From: Botryosphaeria dothidea | Lineage: Eukaryota; Ascomycota; Dothideomycetes; Botryosphaeriales; Botryosphaeriaceae | NCBI GenBank assembly: GCA_011503125.2 | Contig: WWBZ02000001.1 | Coordinates: 310,001 to 374,000, forward strand | DNA length: 64,000 bases | Direction: 5' to 3' | Part shown: positions 23,632-34,468 of the stretch, piece after piece | Numbering within the stretch: the stretch's first letter is position 1 | Layout: every line of letters starts with the position of its first letter | Notes under the pieces: model-generated | What the model saw: the letters and a program-made list of their open reading frames with translations, nothing else | The model's database searches: none | Told to the model about the DNA's origin: nothing | Made by a program: the position numbers and the translations under genes

Positions 23632-25224
23632 ATGTCTTCCTTCCTCCGCACCGCCAGCAAGCTGAGGCCCGTCGCCCAGCGCACCATTGCTCGTCCCTCT
23701 GCGGCCATCGCCACGCCCGTGAGCCGCCAGTATGCCTCAGCGGCTGCCGCCGCCACTTCGGCGCCGGCTCCTTCTGAGCAGCCCTACTTTTCTGACGAGC
23801 CCGCCGGCCCCATCGTCAAGGGTTCCATTCCCGGCCCGCAGAGCGCGAAGGCCATTGAGAAGCTGGGAAAGGTCTTCGACACCAGGAGCTTGAACATGAT
23901 GGCCGACTACAGGAAAAGCTACGGCAACTACATTGCCGACTTGGACGGCAATGTCCTGCTCGACGTGTGAGTCAATCGCCCATTGAGCGTAAGAATGAGG
24001 GACTGACGACAGTTAAGCTATGCCCAGATTGCCTCAATCCCCGTCGGTTACAACAACGCTGCCCTCCTGCGCGATGCCAGCTCCCCCGAGATGGCCAGCG
24101 CCATCATCAACCGTCCCGCTCTTGGCAACTTCCCCCAGCACGACTGGGCCGACATCCTCGAGACCGGCATCCTCAAGGTTGCCCCCAAGGGCCTGAACCA
24201 GGTCTTCACGGCCCAGTCTGGCTCTGACGCAAACGAATTGGCATACAAGGCGGCGTTCATGTGGAGGAGGCGCGTGGAGCGTGGTGGCCCCGAGGTCGAG
24301 TTCACTCCTGAGGAAATGGAGACTGCCATGAACAACACCGTGCCTGGCGCTCCCAAGCTGTCCATCATGTCCTTCAAGGCTGGTTTCCACGGTCGTCTGT
24401 TCGGCTCCCTCAGCACCACTCGCAGCAAGCCCATCCACAAGCTCGACATCCCCGCCTTCGATTGGCCCCAGGCTCCCTTCCCCAACCTCAAGTACCCACT
24501 CGACCAGCACGCTGCTGAGAACGCTGCTGAGGAGAAGCGCTGCCTTGAGGAGACCGAGCGTCTGATCAAGGAGTACCACAACCCTCCTGCTGCCATCATC
24601 ATCGAGCCCGTCCAGTCTGAGGGTGGTGACAACCACGCCTCTCCCGAGTTCTTCCGTGGCCTGCGTGAGATCACCAAGCGCAACAACGTCCTCATGATCG
24701 TTGACGAGGTTCAAACCGGTGTCGGTGCCACCGGCAAGTTCTGGGCTCACGAGCACTGGAACCTCCAGACCCCTCCCGACATGGTCACCTTCTCCAAGAA
24801 GGCCCAGACCGCTGGTTACTACTTCGGCAACGACGAACTGAGGCCCAACAAGCCTTATCGCCAGTTCAACACCTGGATGGGTGACCCCGCCCGCGCCCTG
24901 CTCTTCCGCAGCATCATCAACGAGATCGAGCGCCTCAACCTGGTCGAGAACACCGCCCAAACCGGCGACTACCTGTACGCCGGCCTCGAGCGCCTCGCCC
25001 AACAGTACCCCAACGAGATCCAGAACCTCCGTGGCAAGGGCCAGGGCACCTTCATCGCCTGGGACAGTCCGCGCCGCGACGAGGTCCTCAAGAACGCCAA
25101 GAGTGTCGGTATCAACGTTGGTGGCAGCGGTGCCGCCGCCGTCAGGTTGAGGCCCATGCTTATCTTCCAGAAGCACCACGCCGACCTCTTCCTCGAGGGT
25201 CTTGAGAAGGTTCTCAAGGCATAA
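23632..25224 (+). CDS. 4-aminobutyrate aminotransferase, mitochondrial, 513 aa
   Basis: Exon 1 (23632-23966) and exon 2 (24018-25224) join within the codon of DVYAQIAS, the canonical GABA-transaminase sequence. The enzyme transfers the amino group of GABA to 2-oxoglutarate with PLP, feeding the GABA shunt. The first 40 residues are Arg/Ser/Ala-rich (SSFLRTASKLRPVAQRTIAR), a mitochondrial presequence. Motifs include QSGSDANELAYKAAF, FKAGFHGRLFGSLSTT, VDEVQTGVGATGKFW and the PLP lysine in MVTFSKKAQTAGYYF (near residue 370). Codon use is strongly biased to C-ending codons, which suggests high expression. Length and motifs agree with eukaryotic class-III aminotransferases of the gatA/UGA1 type. 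Confidence 0.96.
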
Positions 25225-28200
25225 ACGGAGACTTTCGTGTTTTGCCTTTCTCCCTCTTCACGTTTTCTCTTATGAGCGATCGCATTTGAATCATGTAAGG
25301 ATCAAAACTGGCGTTACTATTTTCGTTTTTTCCCCTTTATCCTTGTTCACCGAAAGATACTCTCACACATAACGGCATGCCCTGCTGACCGCTGCTGCCA
25401 ATGACCTCGTATTTTGAGATACGAATAGGTCCTCGTCATTATTATTAGCATGAGAAAACGAGGCAGTACTATGGTTCAATCGATATTTAAACTAAGGGAG
25501 GCTGAGCGACGATGAGCCCACCCGTACCTAGAACTCTGTTCTATTCTTACTGTTCACCGTGAATGCTGTGCCTCGCTGCCGTTGGCGATGTAACGCCTTT
25601 CAATATTCTCGGCCTCCCACGTGGGAGATGCCTAATTTCTGATAGGCAGGCATTTTCTGGAAGAGGCAATGCCAATGCCGGCATTCGGTCTTGGTGAGGA
25701 GATACAAGACTTGAGACAAGATATGTAGCCAAGTTGTTCACCAAGAGGTAGCTCTTACCGACAAAGACATTCCCATTTCGTAACTCGCAAACGCATTCCT
25801 TTTTTTTTTTTTTAGAAAATTCAATTTCGCGCCAAATCAGCGGAGCTCTCGCATAATGGGAGCGTATCTACTGGCTCCAGCGCTGTCAAAAGGCGGCGCT
25901 CAGAGACGAATCACATTATCATGAAATGGGTAATTGACGGTTCCGGTGTGGCTTTGATCCATTTCTGGTAGGGCGAAGGGGAAGCGTTTAACAGATGCTG
26001 CTGCTATGTCATGGATCAGCTTCCCGAGTTAATCAATCTATATCAAACCCTCCTCCCCAGAGATTCGGCAGCGGAAGGGTAATCTCTTGGGACGAGAGCT
26101 TGGCCGTTGGTCTTATTGCTTGGCTTTGCGGGCTGAGAGCCTGGGAACATTTGGGGAGTGCCGAGACTAGCGCCTTGGGGGAGTTTCTTGGTGGCAGTCG
26201 GACCTGCGTTCGGAAGGCTTTGAGATATGCGGCTGAGACAATTGCTGCTGCGGACGAAAATACTAGGGTGTCGATTCTCGATGGAGTGGGAGTTCGTTCG
26301 ATTCGACCGGGAAAGGGGATGGGGTGGTGTTATTTGCGTATCGGTAGGGGCTAGGGTTGGTAGGTCCGCTTTTTTCGCTGCCCGTGGTGTGGTGGTGGCT
26401 CTGCTGTATTTCTTGGTATGAATGGCTGCACAGCCACAGCACGTTCGCTTCGTGGTGGGTATGTATGGCGTGTGCGCATTATATGGGGATTCAATTGAAG
26501 ATGGTAGTGGGGCTTTACGAAGAATCGGGACTGAATGAGAATACGAGAGAGGGGGAGATGGGAAATACGTATTTTTCGTTTCGCGCACCCGCACCGAGCT
26601 TTGAAGAGTTCATTTCTTCTCGCTTCTTTTAGACAGCCAATGGAATGGGTGTTTGTTAGACGCGTCAAACCTCGAGGCGGCGGGACCAGTCAGCAAATTG
26701 GAAGAAGTTCTTCTTTCTTCCACGACGGGCAACGAGCGTTTGCGGGAGAAACACTTGTGTGAGGATGGAATAAGGTGGCTGTGAACGGAGCTTCGTCACA
26801 CCGACCACTCGAGCACATTGAGCGTCGATCATTTCTCTTGGTTCTTCGCGAGGGGGAGGGGCATGGAAGGGACGTGCATCTCTTATCCGAAGGTTCCTGT
26901 TGCTTACTCGAGATGGATGTGATGACTGATGGCATGCCAACGCCCGGACCGAACATTCCTTTCTGGGCGTTAGACAACGTTCGGCAAGACGGACCAGACT
27001 GCAACGCTGTTGGCTGGTTCGGCGTTTGTGCAACCGCGCCACCGTCATCTTTTGACGGGGCTGCAGCAGGCGTATCTCGGTTGTGGATGGACGTGGTCAC
27101 TCTGCAATTGAAAGGGCATGGATTGGGTGCAGGGAAGAAGAATGCCGGCTGCGGCCGGTGCGCACGGCGGCACTGGAACAGAGTCGCGACGGGATCCCTG
27201 CCGCTTGCCGTGCTTTCGTTTCTTTTCGCCGGCGGTGTTTAGGTTAACGGATCGCTCGATAGCCGTGGCCGGCCGCGTTATGACGACTGGAGTCGTCTCT
27301 CGCCCTGCCGCAAGCCTTATCTGCGACGGCGCCGGTCGTAACCGGACATGCTCTGTGGCGCAAGCGGTGCGCATGGATGGCCAGCCGTGCCGTTGCGCCT
27401 CTGCTGCAGGAGGTGCGAGGGGGAGGGAGACATGGGCAACGGAGGCGAGGACTGAGCACTGAGCACTGCCGCGTTTGGTTCCTCTTGCCGCGTTCGGGGC
27501 AAGGAGCGTCGAGACAATACGGCGAAGGAAGCAGAGAAGCCGAGCAGGGGGCCGGTCTGAGATGAGCGATGGGCGCTTTCTCCGCACTCTGGAGTGGAGA
27601 ATGCCACTTGTTCCGGCGCCGTGAGTTCGGCGCGCGGAGGAGACGAGAGAGCTCTGCGAGTGGCCAAGGCAAGTGGTCGCGTGCTGCAAACAAGGGTCAG
27701 GGTGCGGGCGCTGGGGAAAAAAGTCACCCAAGCCGCGTCATTCAAGCTCCCTCCCGCGCCCACCTCGACTTCTGTTCAACAAGCGCTGCTTTGCTTGGCG
27801 GCGCTTGGCGCATCATGCCGACTAGCCGGAAGGATTGTGCTGCCCTGCTGCTGCCAATGGCGATGGCCGCCTGCTCGCCCAAGTCATCTCACGCGTTCAC
27901 GCGAGCGCCTGCCGCGTTGGTGCGCCTACCTTGTGTGTGCCTGTGTCTGCCCACCCGGGCACCCAACAGCCCCATGCCATGGCTCCTGACGTACATGCGT
28001 CTTCCTCCGAATGCGAGTACGCCGCATGCCCGCCTCATGGCCTTATTATATCCGTCTGCCGACCCTTCTCAAGCCTCTCTCTGCTTTCCCTCCCTCCTGG
28101 CCGCTTGTCTGAGTGTTGCCAATTGCCAACCCTTCGTGCGCCAGGCAGGAAATACAGCCAAACACCCACCGGCCTCTTATCCTCTTCCGTTGACGTCCGC

Positions 28201-28547
28201 ATGCCCGCCACTTCCATGCCGTCTCGACCCATCTTCCCGCCATAACTGAGCCTCACCGTCCGTCCGTGCAATCTAATCCTCATACACCTATACGTCAGCT
28301 CTGCCGCGCGTCGTACCGGTGTCGACTGCCATTTTACCCGCATTCCCGTTCCAACCGTGCATTTCCTCGCTCACCACCCTCTGAGCATTCGCTGTGCTGC
28401 TTCCCGAAGCATTGCCGGACTCCGACCATATATTCCTACATTCGTCGACCCGCCAAGGAAGCTGCGAGCCACTTCTAGCGCCAATTCTTTTCTCTCTCCT
28501 GCCGCCCTTTGGTGAGGCGGAGACAGTTTGATACTTTCTTTGCAGCC
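25225..28547. other. 3.3-kb spacer without recognised gene
   Basis: Contains a T run at about 25798-25813. Overlapping frames at 26.0-27.8 kb on both strands have no domain or plausible exon structure. The last 700 bases are C/T-rich and probably the leader of the next gene. I see no transposon ends or tRNA. Confidence 0.5.
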
Positions 28548-29615
28548 ATGAGGGTCTGGCGGTATGCAGCCGCAACGTGCCTCTTCGTCTCCCAGCATGC
28601 TGCGCTAGCCGCTGCTGTACCCAGCGCCCAGGAAGAAATTGCAGATCCGGGGGAGCAGAGGGACGATCCTAAACCTCAGGGTCCAGCTCTTGATCCCGCC
28701 AAATATTTTCGTAGGTCCACTTTTTCTGTCATCATACCCTTTGCGGCCCGATGTAACTGACAGATGTGCAGATGAACCTGGGTGAGCCCCTTTGATCTTG
28801 ACACTTCTTCCAGATTTGCATTTGGCGTGTCAACATGATATGCTCTCGACGCATAAACTAAGTCTTTACCGCAGCGGCAACGACATCCTCGGCCACTACG
28901 ACATCCGATACTTTGACGGCGTCGTGTCCGACGATGAGCGCAAGACGACGATCCGCCACATGACGCGCGCCTACCTGACTTGGTTCCGCAAGCAAGGGCT
29001 CGAGACGTGGATCGCGCACGGCACGCTTTTGGGCTGGTGGTGGAGTGGCCGCATGCTGCCGTGGGACTGGGACGTCGACACGCAGGTCGCCGACCGCACG
29101 CTGGCCTTCCTCGCTCACAACCACAACCGCACCCGCGTCCACTACCGCTCCGCAGATGGCAGCGGCGTCGAGCGGACGTACTTGCTCGATATCAACCCGC
29201 ATTCGGAAGAGCGCGTGAGGGGCGACGGCATGAACATCATCGACGCCCGCTGGATCGACACGAGTAACGGCTTGTATATCGATATCACCGGCCTGAGCGA
29301 GACGGATCCGGAGGGGAATCCCGGGATTTGGGCTTGCAAGAATAACCATCGGTACCGGACGAGCGATCTGTATCCAATGCGGGAAAGCTCATACGAGGGC
29401 GTTCCGGCGTTGATTCCGTATGCGTACGACAGGATCCTTGTTGAAGAGTACCAGGAGAAGGCGTTGACGGTCACCGAGTATGAAGGGTATGTGTTGATTC
29501 CTTTGCCCGAATAAATTGTTCACTTTCTGATTGGCTGTGCAGGCACCGATGGAACGCCGAGGGGCGGATGTGGCTCAAGGTTGAAAATGAAGACCCTGAG
29601 AAGCCCACGTCCTGA
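28548..29615 (+). CDS. Mnn4/LicD-family protein (mannosylphosphate or phosphocholine transferase-like), 285 aa
   Basis: Exons 28548-28710, 28772-28781, 28875-29486 and 29543-29615 join in frame. Exon 2 is a 10-nt micro-exon that creates the family motif KYFHEPG. An N-terminal hydrophobic segment (AAATCLFVSQHAALAAA) is a signal peptide or anchor, so the protein acts in the secretory pathway. The core has the LicD-type block: AYLTWFRKQGLETWIAHGTL, then LGWWWSGRMLPWDWDVDTQV, with the D-x-D pair, and a C-terminal EYEGHRWN. In yeasts Mnn4 promotes mannosylphosphate transfer to N- and O-glycans. At 285 aa this is a short version, holding the LicD-like core without the Lys/Glu repeats of yeast Mnn4. 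The exact donor and acceptor are not shown by sequence. Confidence 0.88.
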
Positions 29616-30403
29616 ATGTGGGAGTGAGCTTTATGATGTATGAAACTTGTCGGGACGGCTCCTGTTGTTATCTTTTATTTTTGGCACATGGCGTGCGCGC
29701 GTGTTAGGCATGATACCCGGGCTGTTTTGGTTGGAAGAACAGCATTATCATCGGCGTCTCATTTACTTGCATTTACGGGTGGCATAGCTGGGAAGCGTTG
29801 GCATTGGACACCGCGGATGGTTTGTTCCGTTTTTTGAAAAAGGGTCGTCAGTTCGCGTGAAGCTCCGGCTAGGGGTTGAGAGATAGTGCACAGGCAAGTT
29901 CGGCGGATGATGAGTCCTGCTGGCTAAATATCAAGTGAATGCTTATGTTGAAGATGCATTAGAATTGGTGTAGCTCGTATTCTCGCCCGGATATTCCAGG
30001 GACTAGGCGTAGTCTAAAGCCGTGGCGTTTTCCGAGCACCTGGATACGCCCAGACACATGGCGGGGCCGGTCCGAGTAGCTTTGCTGAAAGCATTACCCG
30101 TTAGTGGATTTCAGCTCGCCGTGTCGTACCTCGTATTAGGCATATGGACGATGGCTTATTACTGAGGCTTCTCGAAGCATTCCTTTCCCGTGACGGGCGC
30201 GAGTCAGCAGGACCTCAGGCAGCGAATGGCGAGGTTGGCGGCAGTGATGACAAATGAGGGTGATGACGGAGACGAACAGCTCGGAAGCTGGGCGAAGCCG
30301 ACCCCAAGCTCCCGACCTCTGCTTATAATCATCATCTACAACATGCCGCCGCCACGCCTCAGCAACAGCTTGTCGCTCGCCAGACCCAAGCCCAGACATC
30401 ACC
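29616..30403. other. intergenic
   Basis: Spacer between the Mnn4-like gene and the WLM protease gene. The minus-strand frame of 224 codons at 30136-30810 is antisense to the protease and not supported. Confidence 0.55.
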
Positions 30404-31594
30404 ATGGCATCGACCGCTGACCCGCAAATCCCAACGCACAACATACTACCAAACGACACCACAACGCTCCCTGACGACGCCACCATGTCCGCCGCCGCAT
30501 CACCCCCGCCAGCGGCCTCCGACGACAACAACAACACCACCAACACCCTCAGCATCACCCTCACCCACCACGGCCAAACGCACATCCTCGCCTTCCCGCC
30601 CGCCGCCACCATCGCCGACCTCTCCGCCGCCATCGCCTCCGCCCTCTCCATCCCGCCCACCCACCAAAAGCTCCTCATCACCCCCAAGCCGGGCCTCCTC
30701 AAGCCGCCCTTCCGCGACCCGGCCCTGCCCCTCGCGCCGCTCGCCGCCCGCAAGATCGTCCTCATGGGCTCCACCCCGGCCGAGGTCTCCGCGCTGCAGA
30801 CCACCGTCACGCACGCCGCCGCGCAGCAGCGCGCGCGCGAGCACCGCCGCTACGCCGTCGCGCCGGCCACGCCCGCGCGCACCGCCGGGCGCGGCGTCGC
30901 CGGGAGCACGAGGGCGAGCGAGGAGGCGCGGTACACGTTCCACGCGCTGCGGCCGCTGGCGCACCTGCCGCGGCCGGAGCGCAGCCTGGCGTTTCTGGAG
31001 CGCCTGCGCGACGATGCGGGGATCAGGGCTGCGATGCGGAGCCACGGCTTCAGCGTCGGGTTGCTGACGGAGATGGATCCGGCGATGCATACGACGCATG
31101 AGAGCAGGACGCTGGGGCTGAATCGGAATAGGGGCGAGGTGATTGAGCTGAGGTTGCGGACGGATGCGTATGATGGGTATCGGGATTATAAGACGATTAG
31201 AAGGACCTTGTGTCATGAATTGGCGCATAATGTGTGGGGGGAGCATGATCGGAATTTTTGGAATTTGTGCAGGGAGATTGAGAGGGAGGTGGAGAGGGGG
31301 GATTGGAGGGCGGGTGGGAGGAGGGTTGGGGGCGTGGGCGGGGATGAAGTGTATGAGCCTGGTGATGATCCGGAGAGGAGGGGGGATGTGTTTGATCATG
31401 GAGGGTGGACTGGAGGAGAGTTCGTGCTTGGTGGGGGTGGTGGGGCGACGGCGGCGGTGGTGGGGAGCTCGGGACGCGTGACGGAGACTGGCGATGCGAT
31501 GAGCCGTAGAGAGGTTCTCGCGAGAGCGGCGGAGGAGAGGGCAAGGAGAGCCAAGCAGGATAAGGAGGGTGGAGATCGTGGAGGGGGAGAATGA
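30404..31594 (+). CDS. ubiquitin-like plus WLM metalloprotease, 396 aa, single exon
   Basis: The intronless frame encodes a Ubl-like domain (about 48-125: LSITLTHHGQTHILAF, then IADLSAAIASALSIPPTHQK) followed by a WLM domain. The zinc site is HELAHNVWGEHD near residue 270, matching HExxH plus a third His, with the catalytic Glu present. The family includes Wss1 and the Ub/WLM proteins of fission yeast and plants. Wss1 cleaves DNA-protein crosslinks and acts with Cdc48 on ubiquitin/SUMO conjugates. The C-terminus is Gly/Arg/Glu-rich and low in complexity. Base composition changes sharply within the gene, C-rich before about 31,050 and G-rich after, though the frame stays open. The alternative Met at residue 28 is possible. 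Confidence 0.9.
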   Translation: MASTADPQIPTHNILPNDTTTLPDDATMSAAASPPPAASDDNNNTTNTLSITLTHHGQTHILAFPPAATIADLSAAIASALSIPPTHQKLLITPKPGLLKPPFRDPALPLAPLAARKIVLMGSTPAEVSALQTTVTHAAAQQRAREHRRYAVAPATPARTAGRGVAGSTRASEEARYTFHALRPLAHLPRPERSLAFLERLRDDAGIRAAMRSHGFSVGLLTEMDPAMHTTHESRTLGLNRNRGEVIELRLRTDAYDGYRDYKTIRRTLCHELAHNVWGEHDRNFWNLCREIEREVERGDWRAGGRRVGGVGGDEVYEPGDDPERRGDVFDHGGWTGGEFVLGGGGGATAAVVGSSGRVTETGDAMSRREVLARAAEERARRAKQDKEGGDRGGGE

Positions 31595-31687
31595 GCTTTA
31601 CATATACCCAAACACATACTATCTATAAATAAAGACTTAGCAAGCTAGTACTATAGTACTTATATTCTTCGACATTTAAATCTCTCG

Positions 31688-33802
31688 CTATATCCTCTTG
31701 ATTTCCGGTCCATCATAAATCGTGTATTCTCCATGGTGAAGCAAAGGCACAACACCTCGAGAATGCCCTGCGGTCGTGAAAAGCGCCTTGGCAACTCTCT
31801 CGCCTTCCAAAATACTTCCGCGTGCGCCATTCTTGATGGCTGCCACCAGTTCGCCAATTTTCGAGCACGTGTGCGCGCTATCCAGCCACTGAATTCCATC
31901 AATCACTATGAGAAGAGTCGGGGGCATGAGTGTTAAAAGGTCCGTGAAGACTTCAAGAATCTGGTCCCAAGACCTCAAAGTTCCATCTAGACCCTCAAAC
32001 CGCTGAAGTCTCAGATCTGGACACCCCGCGGGGAGCGTTTCGGGAAGGATTGCGATCATTTGCCTCATCAGGGATGCAGTCAGTTCGCACAGTGCGACCG
32101 TCTCTGGTATGCGACCCGGAGGGAGCGGTCCTCTGGGGAGCGAACAAAAGAATGAGAGCAACGGCATATCCATCTCCGTGGCCACGGAAATGAATTGAGC
32201 GGCGATGAAGGTGCTCATTTCGATATCTTCTTGCTTGACTGGAGTCTCGAGACACAGAATCCGCGAGGTTGGTTGTACCAGCCATTGTTGAAGTTGTCGT
32301 GCAATCGAATCTTCCAACAAGCATGTGCTAATGAGATCGATATCAAGCGTCGCCTGGCCTTCCAGGAACCAGTCGTCGAGTTTCTCTGAAGCATTCAATA
32401 CCGTCTCTCTTGTTTGGAGTTCCTCGCTGGATTTTCGCATCGGAAGGGGATCATTCGCGGCCACTTGGCTGGCTGCTCGAGGGCTGCTCGCCTTGGGCGG
32501 ATCTGGAACTAGTACCAGTCAGTGTGAAGGCATCTCTCCAGATCGCGGCCAGTTACATACGCCCAAGGCATTCAACATTCTGCTCAAATTCGTTTTGAGC
32601 CATGTCTTCGTAGAGCTCTACACCGCTCCCACCCATTTGTCGAAACTTCCCAACCAGTCGGGGGACGAGTTTGTCGGTGTACTCCAACAGAAAAGATTCT
32701 GGATCCCTCTGGAATTCTGCCTCGGCAGCTTGTATTTCTTTCCTTTGAATAACATCACCCCTTTCCGAATGGTATTGCCCAATCTTGGGTATCATCAATT
32801 GCACCATTTGACGAAGCTCTTGTACGCTTTTCGCGGTCTGGTGGCTTTCTTCCGCTAGGCTGGAAAGGAGGATTGGTGTCATGTTCGACGCCCATTCTTT
32901 GATCCTGTCAAGGTCTTCTTGGAATTCCTGGAAGCAATTTCGTTTCAATGTCTTCCAAATTCTGTAACTGCTCTTCGCCTCGCACCAGAACATGATTCTG
33001 GCGAGCAGGTCGAAAATTCGAGTGTAGAACTCAGCCACAAAGCCGATCAGTTTTTCCTTGCCGTTGGGATAGGCCCTCGTCTGCTCTCTAACAGTACCCA
33101 TCACTGTCCTGATGTCACTAAGAATGCGAGGTAGTCCTTCTGCAACTTTCTGGTAATTTACCGAAGCCTGGAGTATATTAGATGGAAGTTTTACGCCAAT
33201 GTTTCCTGGTTCTCACCTGTATGAGGACTTTCAGAGATCCGCAAAAGACAGAGACGTACTCGCTGCTTGAAGGCAGTAAGTCAAGCATGACAGAGCGCTC
33301 ATCAAGTGACTTGCAGCTTTGGTAGAGGGCTCGCCTGCATTTGCCGCTGACTGTTCTCTGCAATGATCTGTTTCCCCAATTGAATGTAGAGACTTCCACG
33401 AGATTCAAGATCGCTTCAAAATCGTTATCGTTCTCCATAAGCCTCGTCCTCTGATCACTTTTAATAGTCGAAAGAAATCTCCTGCATGCAGAATTGAGCT
33501 TTACAGAGTTTTCTTTCAACATGCGTGCCTGCTCCTCACTTCGCGGGTCATTACCGTCAGAGGACGTTCAATAAACCATTTTAAAGGACAAAGACGTACT
33601 GCAAGTGATGGGTACCATCAGAAACATCAACGGTATCCTGCTCCTGGTGGAACACATCATACGCTAAGGCTGCTGTCATGATGCGGCTGTTTGGGCTTTG
33701 ATCACCAGTCTCTCCTTCAAGTTTCTGAATGTACGTCGTGACAATGGGAGAGGTTTTCCGTCTGTTCCTCGACAGATGGTATGCTCGTGGTGGTTCACTC
33801 AT
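31688..33802 (-). CDS. DUF7708-type STAND-like protein, 650 aa, 4 exons
   Basis: Exons 33802-33600, 33538-33217, 33167-32561 and 32508-31688 close in frame. Residues from about 65 to 300 resemble the fungal DUF7708 helical domain, which often precedes NACHT or AAA modules. The marks are LLPSSSEYVSVFCGSLKVLI, ASVNYQKVAEGLPRIL, and FVAEFYTRIFDLLARIMFWC. The C-terminal 260 residues resemble a nucleotide-binding fold: SRILCLETP, then LLSFFCSLPRG, a Walker-B-like LLIVIDGIQWLD, and a sensor-like KALFTTAGHSRGV. I see no Walker A lysine in the usual place, so ATP binding is uncertain. The gene is head to head with the AAA+ gene starting at 34469. A role in NLR-like signalling is inferred from architecture and context only. 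Confidence 0.75.
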
Positions 33803-34468
33803 TGCAGGCGAGATTGCAATTTCCTGGAACACTGGTCAACAGCCCCGCGAGAATTCAGAACATGATAGCCTGCTGCATAATTGGACAGTCTAGTTCAAAT
33901 CAACCGATATCATTAGGCAAATAAATGTGCGGCTGAACGTGACGCGTCAGGCTGTTGATCATCTGGAGTAAGGCGTAGTAGAAGTGGCCTGATAAATCAG
34001 TTCTGTAAGCGGCGTGCAGATTTCAATGGGGGGATTGTGAGTGGGGTCGACCAACGGCTAGGCTCTCGTATTTTTGTTTTAATTGGCTGGTGTTTTAAGG
34101 CAAACTTCAACCTCGCGCCCCGGCAAGGTCTTGAGGAGTCGTATAACATTGAACGCAGTCAGACTCGAATAAGGCGTAGATATTTCTTCCCGTAGTGTTT
34201 CACGGCATTTAGCGTGCCCAATCATGGGTATATTCCCCCCTACATCGGCTTTGCGACCATCCTTCCGATGCTAGAAGCTGGAATTTTTTCCATCCATTTA
34301 TGTAATACAAATGAAGTCAGTCCAAAAAGAACAGAAGAGCTGCGAATGCCTTATCTTGCGGCTGAAGAGAGGCTTTTCCATGCCGACTTTATGTGATGTC
34401 TTTTGCCCTAGCCACTCCTACTAGATAGTCATATTCCAACAGACCTACGATCCAACTCAACAGGAACA
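33803..34468. promoter_or_regulatory. shared divergent promoter region, 666 bp
   Basis: It lies between the start codons of the DUF7708-type gene (-) and the AAA+ ATPase gene (+). A short 60-codon frame at 34214-34396 is not supported. Single promoter elements cannot be assigned, but the head-to-head layout allows joint regulation. Confidence 0.45.

Noticed and set aside
24034..25179. 381-codon frame antisense to the GABA transaminase
   Set aside because: A shadow of a strongly codon-biased gene; Val/Leu/Gly-rich with no domain.
26280..26320. gttcgattc resembling a tRNA T-loop
   Set aside because: No acceptor, D or anticodon stem could be built around it.
26043..27731. Several 130-230-codon frames on both strands in the 25-28.5 kb spacer
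   Set aside because: They overlap each other on both strands, have no recognisable domain and no coherent splice sites.
30500..31399. 299-codon frame antisense to the WLM protease
   Set aside because: A product of GC skew on the opposite strand; Arg/Gly/Pro composition without motif.
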